Positions 1-7,932 of a DNA stretch of 64,000 nucleotides are shown here, in pieces. The translations under genes were made by a program, and so were the position numbers. The notes beneath the pieces are model-generated. The model saw nothing but the letters and a program-made list of their open reading frames with translations, ran no database searches and was not told where the DNA came from. Each line of letters opens with the position of its first letter. Within the stretch, counting starts at the first letter, position 1. The stretch covers positions 8,541-72,540 of the forward strand of contig JAYKIS010000037.1 in the NCBI GenBank assembly GCA_035286125.1, in the 5' to 3' direction. The DNA comes from VGJW01 sp035286125. GTDB lineage: Bacteria > Cyanobacteriota > Sericytochromatia > S15B-MN24 > VGJW01.

Positions 1-536
1 TTGATGGTGTTCGAGATGCCGACCAGCCAGAATGCGGTGATACCGAGACTGACGAGGGGTAGATCGGCTACTGTAGGAAACGCCAGCAGGCCGCCGTCCA
101 CCCAGGACAGGAATTCGATGCGCAGGCCCAGCTTGAAGGCCAGGACCGCCGCGGCCAGTTGGCCGGCGAGCTTGACCCGTGCCGACAGGGGGTGGAGATC
201 ATCCACGATGCCCAGCAGGAAGACCAGTCCCGCACCCGCGGCCAGGCCGAGGAGGGGGCCGCCGACCAGCAGGTGCCGCCCAGGCACCAGGTTCTCGACC
301 AGCAGAAGGCTGGCGACCACGCCCAGGAAGATGGCGATACCACCGAGGCGGGGAATCGGCACGGTGTGGACTTTCCGGGCATCGACGGGATCGACGCGAC
401 CGAACTTGTAGGCGAAGCGGGTCACCCACGGAATCGCCAAGTCGGTTGCCAGCCACGCTGCAAGCAGGGTGACGGTCAGGAGGAGCGCCCCGTAGGGCCC
501 GAAGGCTCCCGGATCGCCGGGGGGCAAGGGCGGCAT
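1..536 (-). CDS. wecA: Undecaprenyl-phosphate GlcNAc-1-phosphate transferase family (WecA/TagO-like), partial
   Basis: Inner-membrane enzyme family that transfers a sugar-1-phosphate to undecaprenyl phosphate, the first step in building many envelope polysaccharides. Only the N-terminal 178 residues are present; the rest runs off the left edge. Reading back from an ATG just after glyA gives several hydrophobic segments. Family motifs are visible: KVHTVPIPRLGG at residues 55-66 (substrate loop), GIVDDLHPLSARVKLAGQ at 109-126 with the metal-binding Asp pair, and NTIN at the edge where the family has NxxN/DGLDG. It follows glyA by 5 bases, and the order rpiB-glyA-wecA is a known bacterial arrangement. 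The exact acceptor sugar cannot be told. There is no clear Shine-Dalgarno, so translation is probably coupled to glyA. Confidence 0.85.
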   Translation of the reverse strand, partial: MPPLPPGDPGAFGPYGALLLTVTLLAAWLATDLAIPWVTRFAYKFGRVDPVDARKVHTVPIPRLGGIAIFLGVVASLLLVENLVPGRHLLVGGPLLGLAAGAGLVFLLGIVDDLHPLSARVKLAGQLAAAVLAFKLGLRIEFLSWVDGGLLAFPTVADLPLVSLGITAFWLVGISNTI

Positions 537-541
537 GAGGC

Positions 542-1816
542 TCAGATCGCGGCTCCGGCGGGCGCGAATACGCCGGGATAGAGGGGATGGGCACGACACA
601 GGCCCAGGACGCGGTCCCGGCAGGACGCGATGACACCTTCGTCTTCCGGATGGTGCAAGGCATCGGCGATGGCCTCGCCGAGCAGGGTCACGGCGCTGGG
701 GCCCAGGCCCCGAGTCGTGATGGCCGGCGTGCCCAGGCGCAGGCCGCTCGTCACGAAGGGACTCTGCGGGTCATCGGGGATCGTGTTCTTGTTGGCCGTG
801 ACCTCGATGCGCGCCAGAACGGCCTGGGCTTCCTTCCCCGTCAGCCCGACGGACCGCGTGTCCACCAGCACGAGGTGGTTGTCCGTTCCGCCCGTGACGA
901 GGGTGATCTGCCGTTCCAGCAGGGTGTCGGCCAGAACCCTGGCATTGGCGACCACCTGCTCCTGATAGGCCCGGAAGCCCGGCTGGAGCGCCTCGTGGAA
1001 GGCCACGGCCTTGGCGGCGATGACGTGCATGAGCGGACCACCTTGCAGGCCGGGGAAGACGGCCTTGTCCAGGGCCTGGGCGTGGGCGGCGCGGCTCAGG
1101 ATGATGCCGCCACGGGGGCCGCGCAGCGTCTTGTGTGTGGTCGACGTGACGACGTCGGCGTGGGGTACGGGCGACGGGTGGACGCCGGCTGCGACAAGGC
1201 CTGCAATGTGGGCCATGTCGACCATCAGGACGGCACCCGCCTCGCGGGCGATAGCGCCGAAGGCCGCGAAGTCGAGGGTGCGGGCATAGGCCGAGCCGCC
1301 GGCCAGCAGGATGCGCGGCCGCACCGCCAGGGCGCGAGCCCTGACATGGTCCATGTCAAGCAGGCCCGTGGCTGTATCGACACCGTAGGACTCGGCCTTG
1401 AACCACTTGCCGCTGAAGTTGACGGGGCTGCCGTGCGTGAGGTGTCCCCCGTGGGACAGGTTCATGCCCAGGAAGGTATCGCCGGGCTGCATGAAGGCCA
1501 TGAAGACGGCCATGTTGGCCTGCGCGCCCGAGTGCGGCTGGGTGTTGGCATGCTCGGCCCCGAAGAGTTCCCGGGCCCGCGCATTGGCGAGGTCCTCGGC
1601 GATGTCCACGATCTCGCAGCCGCCGTAGTAGCGCTTGTGGGGCAGGCCTTCCGCGTACTTGTTGGTCAGGACCGAACCCATGGCTTCCATGACGGCGGGC
1701 GAAGCGACATTCTCCGAGGCGATCAGCTCCAGACCGTCCTGTTGACGCAGGAGCTCGCGGTCGAGGACGTCGGCGATGGCGGGATCGACGCGACGCAGGT
1801 GGTCGATGGCGAACAT
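542..1816 (-). CDS. glyA: Serine hydroxymethyltransferase
   Basis: PLP-dependent cytosolic enzyme that interconverts serine and glycine and charges tetrahydrofolate with a one-carbon unit. It is 424 residues, the usual bacterial length. Hallmarks are LIASENVASPAVMEAMGS near the N-terminus, the substrate and folate region around PHSGAQANMAVF, and the PLP-lysine motif STTHKTLRGPRGG. The ATG at 1816 gives the canonical N-terminus and has a weak upstream GGAG. A longer open frame extends upstream but overlaps rpiB in another frame and is not coding. It lies in one operon with rpiB (upstream) and wecA (downstream). Confidence 0.97.
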   Translation of the reverse strand: MFAIDHLRRVDPAIADVLDRELLRQQDGLELIASENVASPAVMEAMGSVLTNKYAEGLPHKRYYGGCEIVDIAEDLANARARELFGAEHANTQPHSGAQANMAVFMAFMQPGDTFLGMNLSHGGHLTHGSPVNFSGKWFKAESYGVDTATGLLDMDHVRARALAVRPRILLAGGSAYARTLDFAAFGAIAREAGAVLMVDMAHIAGLVAAGVHPSPVPHADVVTSTTHKTLRGPRGGIILSRAAHAQALDKAVFPGLQGGPLMHVIAAKAVAFHEALQPGFRAYQEQVVANARVLADTLLERQITLVTGGTDNHLVLVDTRSVGLTGKEAQAVLARIEVTANKNTIPDDPQSPFVTSGLRLGTPAITTRGLGPSAVTLLGEAIADALHHPEDEGVIASCRDRVLGLCRAHPLYPGVFAPAGAAI

Positions 1817-1833
1817 GGCGGCTGGCTCCGGGG

Positions 1834-2286
1834 TCAACGACGGGGCGGGGCGGTTTCGAGCGCGGCGATCTGCTGGAGGCGGGTCTCGTGGCGGCCCCCC
1901 TCGAAGGCTTCGGCGAGGAACGCCTCGACGCAGGCACGGGCCATGTCCTCGCCGATCAGGCGCGCACCCAGGCACAGCACGTTGGCATCGTTGTGGGCGC
2001 GGGCCAGCTTGGCCGAGAGCGGCTCCTGGACCAGGGCCGCCCGAACGCCATCGACCTTGTTGGCTGCGATCGAGACGCCGATGCCCGAGCCGCAGATCAG
2101 GATGCCGCGATCGACTTCCTTGCGGGCCACGGCTCCGGCGACCTTGCCGGCGACCTCCGGGTAGTGGACCGGTTCCGGGCTGTCGCAGCCATAGTCGATG
2201 ACGCCGTGCCCCATCTGGCCAACAAGGGCCTCCAGGGTCTCCTTGAGGAAGAACCCGGCGTGGTCGCTCCCGATTCCGATACGCAA
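1834..2286 (-). CDS. rpiB: Ribose-5-phosphate isomerase B
   Basis: Interconverts ribose-5-phosphate and ribulose-5-phosphate in the pentose phosphate pathway. The 150-residue LacA/RpiB-family protein starts MRIGIGSDHAGFFLKE and carries the catalytic Cys and anion hole in ILICGSGIGVSIAANK, then RAALVQEP and ARAHNDANVLCLGAR. The start is TTG, chosen because a strong AGGAGG lies 5 bases upstream and the protein then begins as the family does. It is the first gene of the rpiB-glyA-wecA operon; a perfect TATAAT -10 element lies about 27 bases upstream of the start. Confidence 0.95.
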   Translation of the reverse strand: MRIGIGSDHAGFFLKETLEALVGQMGHGVIDYGCDSPEPVHYPEVAGKVAGAVARKEVDRGILICGSGIGVSIAANKVDGVRAALVQEPLSAKLARAHNDANVLCLGARLIGEDMARACVEAFLAEAFEGGRHETRLQQIAALETAPPRR

Positions 2287-2312
2287 GGCTTCCTCCTGCC
2301 AATCGCCTCGCC

Positions 2313-2318
2313 ATTATA
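2313..2318 (-). promoter_or_regulatory. -10 element (TATAAT) of the rpiB-glyA-wecA operon
   Basis: A consensus TATAAT on the minus strand ends about 26 bases before the rpiB TTG start, leaving room for a short leader that contains AGGAGG. The region where a -35 box should lie is GC-rich and overlaps a hairpin, so no convincing -35 is seen. The exact consensus in very GC-rich DNA is the main support. Confidence 0.55.
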
Positions 2319-2325
2319 GCCCAGT

Positions 2326-2358
2326 GGGGCGCACCCGGCCTCGTGCCGCGTGCGCCCC
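2326..2358 (-). terminator. Hairpin downstream of the repeat lipoprotein gene
   Basis: GGGGCGCA at 2326-2333 pairs perfectly with TGCGCCCC at 2351-2358 across a 17-base loop. It lies 14 bases after the stop of the upstream minus-strand lipoprotein gene and before the rpiB promoter, the position expected of a terminator. There is no T-run, so it may work with Rho or only protect RNA ends. Confidence 0.45.
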
Positions 2359-2372
2359 GACCCCGGGTTGCG

Positions 2373-3017
2373 TCAGGGCTTTGCGATACCCGGTGTCTGA
2401 CCCAGCTTGCGGGCGACGCGGGCCACGAAGGCCCGGACGACCTCGGTCTCGAAGGTCTCCAGGCGCTCCATTTCGACGGGCAGGGTTGCCCCGAGCGCCT
2501 TGATGCCCTTGTCATTCAGAATCTCGATGGCATCGAGCTTGGCATCGAGGAGGCTCGTCAGCTTTGCGGGCTTGTCGATCATGGCCAGGAACTCGAGATG
2601 GACGTCTTCCACCGTCCGGTCTTTCATGCCCTGCCACAGGGAGGCGCGCAGCGCCTTGACCTGGGCCTGGTCAAGCGCCAGCAGGCGCTTCCGGATTTCG
2701 TCCAGGGACTCGGCCTCGTCGGGATGGCGCAGCGCCAGCGCATCAATGATGGCATTCAGGCGCTGGGTGCGCATGGTCGGAATGCGGGCCAGGGCCTCGA
2801 TGCGGTCCTGGACGGGCAGCTCCGCGACGGTCTTGTCCTTGGCCATGATGGCGGGGACTGCCGTGACGGGTGTGCTGGTGATGGCGGGTGCTTCCGTGAC
2901 GGGTGCGCTTGTCTTGGCGGGGGCTTCCGTAACGGGTGTGCTCGTGATGGCCGGGACAGACTGGCCGCAGCCGCACATGCCGACAAGCAGGGCTCCCGTC
3001 GCAAGGGACTTCCTCAT
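2373..3017 (-). CDS. Putative lipoprotein with TPV-T-rich tandem repeats, function unknown
   Basis: A 214-residue exported protein I do not recognise. The N-terminus MRKSLATGALLVGMCGCGQS is a short lipoprotein-type signal with a Cys in a lipobox-like position. Residues about 20-55 are three near-identical 11-residue repeats (PAITSTPVTEA type), a flexible Thr/Pro-rich spacer. The remaining 150 residues are predicted helical and charged (repeated Leu, Ala, Glu, Arg), with no catalytic motif I can name. The ATG has a very strong AAGGAGGAGG 3 bases upstream. The 115-base gap before it contains an imperfectly placed hairpin (CCGGCAG at 3034-3040 with CTGCCGG at 3052-3058). It is transcribed in the same direction as rbgA. 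Confidence 0.8.
   Translation of the reverse strand: MRKSLATGALLVGMCGCGQSVPAITSTPVTEAPAKTSAPVTEAPAITSTPVTAVPAIMAKDKTVAELPVQDRIEALARIPTMRTQRLNAIIDALALRHPDEAESLDEIRKRLLALDQAQVKALRASLWQGMKDRTVEDVHLEFLAMIDKPAKLTSLLDAKLDAIEILNDKGIKALGATLPVEMERLETFETEVVRAFVARVARKLGQTPGIAKP
2861..2955. repeat. 33-bp tandem repeat inside the lipoprotein gene
   Basis: Units starting at 2861, 2894 and 2927 share the core CCGTGACGGGTG and encode the 11-residue unit PAITSTPVTEA. The last unit is incomplete. Its period is a multiple of three, so copy number can change without breaking the frame. This is a coding minisatellite, not a CRISPR array. Confidence 0.8.
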
Positions 3018-3132
3018 GACCTCCTCCTTCTGGCCGGCAGTCGTGGTGGTCCTGCCGGATGACCCGGAGCATGGCCACGTCGCCGCCAGCCACGCGAGGC
3101 CCGGTCCGATGCCGCGAATGGACCCGAGGGCC

Positions 3133-4014
3133 TCAGGACGGGCTTCGGGGCGACTCTGGCGCGGGACGGCCTGCCGGTCGTTCGTCCCAGCCGACCGGAC
3201 CATAGGCGCCCTCGCGCAGTTCGGAGAGAAAGCTGCGCCCGGCTCTCTCCAGATCCGGTCCGCCGACGTTGACCCAGCCTCGTGCCATGGCCAGGGCCGC
3301 CAGGTCTGCCGGGCTGCCCGCTGCCGCGTAGGCGGCAGGGGCCATGACGGGCAACCGATGCAAGGCTGAACGGGCAACCTCGAGCGGGTCCATCGCCTCG
3401 AGCGGAATGGCACCCACGAGGGCCAGCTTGAAGGCAACGAGGAGATCATCCAGCCTCGGGGGCACGAGGCCCGGAGTATCGAGCAACTCGAGGTCCTTGC
3501 CCAACTTGATCCAGCCCGGTGCCCGGGTGACACCGGGCTTGTCGCCTACCTGCGCCTTGCGCGCGCCGGCGAGGCGGTTGATCAGGCTGCTCTTGCCGAC
3601 ATTCGGCAGGCCCAGGACCATCACCCTGAGTGGTCGGGGCAACCGCCCTCGGCGCGCCATGCGGGCATCGATGGCCCGCTTCGCGGCTTGCAGCCGCTGG
3701 CGCAGCGCCGGCAAGCCGCGGCCGTTGCGGCCATCGATTTGCAGGGCGTCGTGGTGCTGGGTCCAGGCCCGGATCAGGCCGGGGTCGGCAAGGTCCGTCT
3801 TGGTGTAGACGAGGATATGAGGCTTCTGGCCGATGAACTTGCGGGCTTCGCGGAACCGGGAGCTGTCCGGGATGCGCGCGTCGGCAACCTCGATGACGGC
3901 ATCGACCAGGGCCAGGCGATCGGCCAGTGTCTTCTGGGCCTTGGCGATATGGCCCGGGTACCACTGGACCTTGGGAAGGTCCAGCGCGTCGTCGGTCGGG
4001 CGTTCGGGGTTCAT
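3133..4014 (-). CDS. rbgA: Ribosome biogenesis GTPase RbgA/YlqF
   Basis: Circularly permuted GTPase that assists late assembly of the 50S ribosomal subunit. The order of motifs is diagnostic: G4 TKTD at residues 71-74, then G1 GLPNVGKSS at 135-143, G2-region Thr in KPGVTRAPGW, and G3 DTPG at 179-182. The N-terminus VQWYPGHIAKAQKTL is typical. It is 293 residues, a normal length, with a C-terminal helical domain rich in Ala and Arg. Lying directly downstream of rplS (L19) fits a role with the large subunit, although a hairpin separates the two. Confidence 0.93.
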   Translation of the reverse strand: MNPERPTDDALDLPKVQWYPGHIAKAQKTLADRLALVDAVIEVADARIPDSSRFREARKFIGQKPHILVYTKTDLADPGLIRAWTQHHDALQIDGRNGRGLPALRQRLQAAKRAIDARMARRGRLPRPLRVMVLGLPNVGKSSLINRLAGARKAQVGDKPGVTRAPGWIKLGKDLELLDTPGLVPPRLDDLLVAFKLALVGAIPLEAMDPLEVARSALHRLPVMAPAAYAAAGSPADLAALAMARGWVNVGGPDLERAGRSFLSELREGAYGPVGWDERPAGRPAPESPRSPS

Positions 4015-4029
4015 GGGGCCTGCAAGACA

Positions 4030-4059
4030 ACGGGGGATGACCGGATGGCCATCCCCCGT
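4030..4059 (-). terminator. Intrinsic-type hairpin between rplS and rbgA
   Basis: ACGGGGGATG at 4030-4039 pairs perfectly with CATCCCCCGT at 4050-4059 (10 bp, 10-base loop). In the minus-strand reading the stem is followed by TTGTCTTG, a moderately T-rich tail. It sits 14 bases after the rplS stop, so it probably ends or attenuates the rplS transcript before rbgA. Confidence 0.65.
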
Positions 4060-4073
4060 CGGATCGTGAATCG

Positions 4074-4481
4074 TCAGACGGTGGCGGGTTCGGGCTTCTT
4101 GGCGGCCGCAGGCTTGGGGTCGCGGGCCTTTTCCTTGATGCGGGCAGCCTTGCCTTGCAGGCCGCGGAGGTAGTAGATGCGCGCGCGACGGACGTCACCG
4201 CGGCGCAGCACTTCGATGCGGTCGATGCGGGGAGAGTGGACCGGGAAGACGCGCTCGACGCCCACACCCTGGAAGATGCGACGCACGGTCACGGTCTGGC
4301 TGATGCCGACGCCCTGCACCTTGATGACGACGCCTTCGTACGCCTGGATGCGCTCCTTGCCACCCTCGACGATGCGGGCGAAGACCTTGACGGTGTCGCC
4401 GGCGTTCATCGCGGGACGATCCGTGCGCAGGTTGCCGGCGGCCACTTCTCTCAGGATCTGATGGGCGTTGAGACGGCTCAT
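4074..4481 (-). CDS. rplS: 50S ribosomal protein L19
   Basis: Structural protein of the large ribosomal subunit at the 30S-50S interface. The 135-residue sequence has the family pattern: DTVKVFARIVEGGKERIQAY, EGVVIKVQGVGISQT, VERVFPVHSPRIDRIEV and RRGDVRRARIYYLR. The C-terminus extends about 20 residues past the core as an Ala/Lys/Pro-rich tail (KPAAAKKPEPATV), common in high-GC lineages. The usual partners trmD, rimM and rpsP are not adjacent; rbgA follows instead. A clear promoter lies upstream. Confidence 0.97.
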   Translation of the reverse strand: MSRLNAHQILREVAAGNLRTDRPAMNAGDTVKVFARIVEGGKERIQAYEGVVIKVQGVGISQTVTVRRIFQGVGVERVFPVHSPRIDRIEVLRRGDVRRARIYYLRGLQGKAARIKEKARDPKPAAAKKPEPATV

Positions 4482-4519
4482 TGGACAAATACTCCGTAAA
4501 GCAGTAAATCAGGACTCCC

Positions 4520-4548
4520 ACTGTACCGTCAGGGCGCGTGCTTGGCAA
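4520..4548 (-). promoter_or_regulatory. Sigma-70-type promoter for rplS
   Basis: On the minus strand TTGCCA (4543-4548) and TACAGT (4520-4525) are separated by exactly 17 bases, a good housekeeping promoter. Transcription would start around 4513, giving a leader of about 30 bases before the rplS ATG. Confidence 0.65.
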
Positions 4549-4606
4549 GGCCTCCTCTCCGCCTGTCGACGCGCCCCGCGCCCGGCCCGATCTCGAGGAG
4601 CCCGTC

Positions 4607-4990
4607 ATGAGCACCCTGCAGCGCCAATTCGATCTGCCGATGGACGAGGTGCTGTCGCGCCTGCCCGAGGCGCTCAAGTCGGAAGGCTTCGGCATTCTGA
4701 CGGAAATCGATGTCGCCGGTACGCTGAAGACCAAGCTCGACGTCTCGTTCCGGCCCTACCGAATCCTTGGTGCGTGCAACCCCGTCCTGGCCCACAGGGC
4801 GCTTGGCCAGGACCTGGCCATCGGTACGGTGATGCCCTGCAATGTCGTCGTCTGGCAGGAGGGCGAGGGTACGGTCGTGCGAATCGTCGACCCCGTGGCG
4901 ACGGTTCAGGCAGCCTGCGGAGATGCCCTGTGCGATCTTGCGGAGGAAGTTCGCAGCAAGCTCGACAACGTGCTGGACCGCATCGCCTGA
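4607..4990 (+). CDS. DUF302 family protein
   Basis: A 127-residue cytosolic protein of the DUF302 family, a small alpha/beta fold found in many bacteria with no settled biochemical role. The sequence shows the family order: an N-terminal strand-helix (QFDLPMDEVLSRLPEALKSEGFGILTEIDV), a central substrate-pocket-like stretch YRILGACNPVLAHRAL, and MPCNVVVWQEGEGTVVRIVDP near the end. The ATG at 4607 was chosen over an upstream in-frame start because GAGGAG precedes it at good spacing. It stands alone, divergent from rplS and convergent with the exported nuclease gene. Confidence 0.85.
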   Translation: MSTLQRQFDLPMDEVLSRLPEALKSEGFGILTEIDVAGTLKTKLDVSFRPYRILGACNPVLAHRALGQDLAIGTVMPCNVVVWQEGEGTVVRIVDPVATVQAACGDALCDLAEEVRSKLDNVLDRIA

Positions 4991-5009
4991 ACGACCCGCC
5001 GCCGCGGGG

Positions 5010-5765
5010 CTAGCGACGCAGGCAGCTGCCACAGGGCTTGAAGCCCTCGGCCTTGCCCGCCTCCGCCGAGGAGAATCCCTTGCGGGAGCCCTGGGCAATC
5101 TTTCGGGCCCAGCGGCAGCTTGCCTCGTGGAGCTTGCCCGTCCGGGTGTTCGCGACGAACGGCGTGTCGAAAGGCGTCTCGATGGCCTGGGCATACCCAC
5201 CGCCCGACTGTACCGGCGCGTGCGCCACGCCGCCGCCGAGGGCGGGCTGACCTACGCTGGCCGGAGCTGCCCGGCCCCCGTGGCGGAATTCGTAGGGACT
5301 CTGCTTCAGGCCGTCCCGGCTGTTCCAGATACCCTTGCCCGCCTGCCGCGCGACGCGCTGGGCCTCGAGGAAGCGGTCGCTGTAACGCACGTTGGGCGGC
5401 GCCGTGTAGAGCATGGCCAGGCCCTCTCGGACCAGCGCCTCATTGACCAGTTCCTTGCCGACGAAGACATAACCCAGCAAGCGTCCGTACTTGTCCCGTT
5501 CCTGGACGTCCGTCTCGACGCGCACCGTCTTGCCGGCCACCTTGCCCTGGGTGAAGGCCTTGGCCCGGGGACCCCAGGGCGCCTGGGCCTTCTCGGGACA
5601 GTCGATGCCCAGAAGCCGGATCTTCTCGACACCGTTCCGGCCGGCCACGGCGACGGTATCGCCGTCCGAAACGCGCACGACCCGACCTTCGAGGACCAGC
5701 GCACGGGCCGGCGTTGCGAGCAGCACCGCCACCAGGATCGGCAGCAGAAGGCGGTCAATCCTCAT
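5010..5765 (-). CDS. Exported thermonuclease (SNase-like) with C-terminal Cys motif
   Basis: A 251-residue protein with a cleavable signal peptide (MRIDRLLLPILVAVLLATPARA) followed by a staphylococcal-nuclease fold: VVRVSDGDTVAV, IRLLGIDCPEKAQAPWG, QERDKYGRLLGYVFV and VREGLAMLYT carry the Asp, Arg and Glu of the active site. It should cut DNA or RNA outside the cytoplasm. After a Gly-rich linker the last 50 residues contain FVANTRTGKLHEASCRWA and KPCGSC, a pattern also seen after other secreted nucleases and resembling an Ada-type metal-binding element. It overlaps the end of the upstream fadB-like gene by 11 bases and is probably co-transcribed. Confidence 0.88.
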   Translation of the reverse strand: MRIDRLLLPILVAVLLATPARALVLEGRVVRVSDGDTVAVAGRNGVEKIRLLGIDCPEKAQAPWGPRAKAFTQGKVAGKTVRVETDVQERDKYGRLLGYVFVGKELVNEALVREGLAMLYTAPPNVRYSDRFLEAQRVARQAGKGIWNSRDGLKQSPYEFRHGGRAAPASVGQPALGGGVAHAPVQSGGGYAQAIETPFDTPFVANTRTGKLHEASCRWARKIAQGSRKGFSSAEAGKAEGFKPCGSCLRR

Positions 5766-7905
5766 GGAAGCGCTTGCCCTCCCGGGCCATCTCGACCAGC
5801 ATTGCGCACGGCATGAAACGGTCCCCGCATGTGGCCTTCAGGCGCTCCATCCGGGCGACGATATCGGCGGGACCCACCAGGTCGACATAGCGGAAGGGGC
5901 CGCCCGTGAAGGGCGGGAAGCCCAAGCCCAGGATGGCGCCCAGGTCGCCATCCCGCGCGCTGCCCAGAATTCCTTCCTCGAGGCACCGCACGGCTTCGTT
6001 GACCATCAGCAACGCCAGGCGATCCACCATCTCGGCAGCCGGGAAGGACTTGCGCGAGGGGCCTCCGAAGAAGCCGTAGACCTCGGGATTGACCTGCTTC
6101 TTGCCCGACTTGCCCTTCTTCTCGGGTGGATAAAGGTAGAAGCCCTTGGCATTCTTGCGGCCGCAGTAGCCGGCATCAACGAGTTTCGCGGCTGCCGGAC
6201 TGGTCTTCCAGCCGCGCTCGGCGAAGGCAGCACCCAGATCCCGGGCGATGTGCGCGCCCACGTCGATGCCGACCTCATCGAGGAGTGCGATGGGGCCCAC
6301 GGGAAAGCCGAAGTCCTTCAGGGCCTTGTCCAGGGCCTCGATATCCGCCCCTTCCTCAAGCAGCAGCATGGCTTCCCCGACGAAGGGGGCCAGGATGCGG
6401 GTGGTGTAGAAACCCGGTCCATCCTTCACGACGATGCAGGTCTTGCCCTGCTTGACGCCGTAGGCGAGGGCCGTTGACAGCGCCCAGTCGGCCGTCTTGT
6501 CCGTCACGATGATCTCGAGCAGGGGCATCTTGGGCACAGGCGAGAAATAGTGCATGCCAAGGACGCGTTCGGGATGTTTCGCACCCTCGGCGATCCGGCC
6601 AATCGGCAGGGCCGAGGTGTTCGACGCGAAGACGGCCTGCGGATGCAGCACGGCCTCGGCGTCTGCCAGGATCTGGCGCTTGAGCTCCAGCTTCTCGAAG
6701 ACGGCCTCGATGACCAACTCGCAACCGGCCAGGTCCTGCGTGTCTGTCGAGAACACGAGGTTCGACCATTGGCGGTCACGTTCGAGGCGCGTCAGGCTGC
6801 CCGACTTCTCGCGCTTGGCAAGGCCTGCGTCGAGGTTCTTTGCTGCCTTGCCCAGCGAAGCTGGCGTCAGGTCCTTGAGTACGACGGTGTTCTGGCTCAT
6901 CGAGACGGCGGCGATGCCTTCGCCCATGAAGCCGGCACCCAGGATGCCCAGGCGGGAGACGCGCCGGGGAGGCGGCAAGTGCTCGCCGGCCTTCTTGACG
7001 TCCGTCATCGCGAGGAACAGCTTGATCAGCGCCTTGCCCTTGCTGTCGCCGACCAGCGCGCCGAAGCCTTGCTGCTCGGCAGCTGCACCGGCCCGGAAGC
7101 CCCGCGCCTGTCCCGCCTCGATGCAGTCGAGGATGCGCAGGGGGGCGGGATACAGCCCGCGGGTCTTGCGCAGGACATCCTTGCGCGCCTGTCCGAGAAT
7201 GAACGCGCGGCCCGGTCCCGTTGCCGCGAGGCGATCGAGGGGGGTCGGCTTGCGGGGCTTGCGCCGCAGCGAACCCTCTGCGAGCTGCAGGGCGGCGCGG
7301 GCGGCCACGTCGACGATGCCTCTGGGCGAGGTCAGGTGATCGACCAACCCCAGCTTGAAGGCCTTGCGCGCCTTGAATCTGCTGCCAGTCAGGATGGCCG
7401 GAAGCGCGGCAGCCAGGCCGATCAGCGCCGGCAGGCGCTGGGTTCCGCCGGCTCCGGGCAGGACGCCCAGCTGGACCTCGGGAAGGGCCAACTGCGTCTT
7501 GGAGTCATCGCTGGCGACCCGGTAATGGCAGGCCAGGGCCACCTCGAGGCCCCCGCCCAGCGCGACGCCGTGGATGGCGGCCACGATGGGCTTGCGGCTG
7601 GCGGCCACACGATCCAGCAGGCGATGTCCCTCGGTCACGAGTGCCGTGCCCTGGGCCGCGTCGAGGCCCACGAACTGTTTCAGGTCCGCGCCGGCGATGA
7701 AGCTGTCCGGCTTGGCGCTGGCCAGCACGCCCGCCTTGAGCGAGGGATCTGCTTCGAAGCCGTCGAGTGCAGCCGCGAAGTCGCCGAAGAACCGGCTGGA
7801 CAAGATGTTGACGGGACTTTCCGGCGTGTCGAACCACAGGATGCCGACGCCGTCGGGACGCTTCTCGAGGCGGATGGCCGGGGGCTGTTCGGTCAGGTTG
7901 GACAT
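5755..7905 (-). CDS. fadB: Fatty-acid oxidation multifunctional protein (enoyl-CoA hydratase / 3-hydroxyacyl-CoA dehydrogenase)
   Basis: Catalyses two successive steps of beta-oxidation. The 716-residue protein has an N-terminal crotonase domain (IAGADLKQF; HGVALGGGLEVAL with Glu121; LPEVQLGVLPGAGGTQR with Glu143) and then a 3-hydroxyacyl-CoA dehydrogenase whose NAD-binding loop LGILGAGFMGEG is at 319-330, followed by MHYFSPVPKMPLLEI with the catalytic His. The C-terminal helical domain contains GPGFYTTRILAP and PVGPIALLDEVG. Length and order match FadB/FadJ. The FadI-like thiolase lies just upstream, completing the cycle. I cannot separate FadB from FadJ by sequence alone. Confidence 0.93.
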   Translation of the reverse strand: MSNLTEQPPAIRLEKRPDGVGILWFDTPESPVNILSSRFFGDFAAALDGFEADPSLKAGVLASAKPDSFIAGADLKQFVGLDAAQGTALVTEGHRLLDRVAASRKPIVAAIHGVALGGGLEVALACHYRVASDDSKTQLALPEVQLGVLPGAGGTQRLPALIGLAAALPAILTGSRFKARKAFKLGLVDHLTSPRGIVDVAARAALQLAEGSLRRKPRKPTPLDRLAATGPGRAFILGQARKDVLRKTRGLYPAPLRILDCIEAGQARGFRAGAAAEQQGFGALVGDSKGKALIKLFLAMTDVKKAGEHLPPPRRVSRLGILGAGFMGEGIAAVSMSQNTVVLKDLTPASLGKAAKNLDAGLAKREKSGSLTRLERDRQWSNLVFSTDTQDLAGCELVIEAVFEKLELKRQILADAEAVLHPQAVFASNTSALPIGRIAEGAKHPERVLGMHYFSPVPKMPLLEIIVTDKTADWALSTALAYGVKQGKTCIVVKDGPGFYTTRILAPFVGEAMLLLEEGADIEALDKALKDFGFPVGPIALLDEVGIDVGAHIARDLGAAFAERGWKTSPAAAKLVDAGYCGRKNAKGFYLYPPEKKGKSGKKQVNPEVYGFFGGPSRKSFPAAEMVDRLALLMVNEAVRCLEEGILGSARDGDLGAILGLGFPPFTGGPFRYVDLVGPADIVARMERLKATCGDRFMPCAMLVEMAREGKRFHED

Positions 7906-7932
7906 GGCAGGATTCCTGGCGTGAGGTGGCGA

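Noticed and set aside
2861..2955. CRISPR-like repeats
   Set aside because: The 33-bp units are contiguous without spacers, in frame, and encode a regular peptide repeat.
3034..3058. Hairpin between rbgA and the repeat lipoprotein as a terminator
   Set aside because: The 7-bp stem lies directly before the ribosome-binding site of the lipoprotein gene and has no T-tract; it is mentioned with that gene and not called as a terminator.
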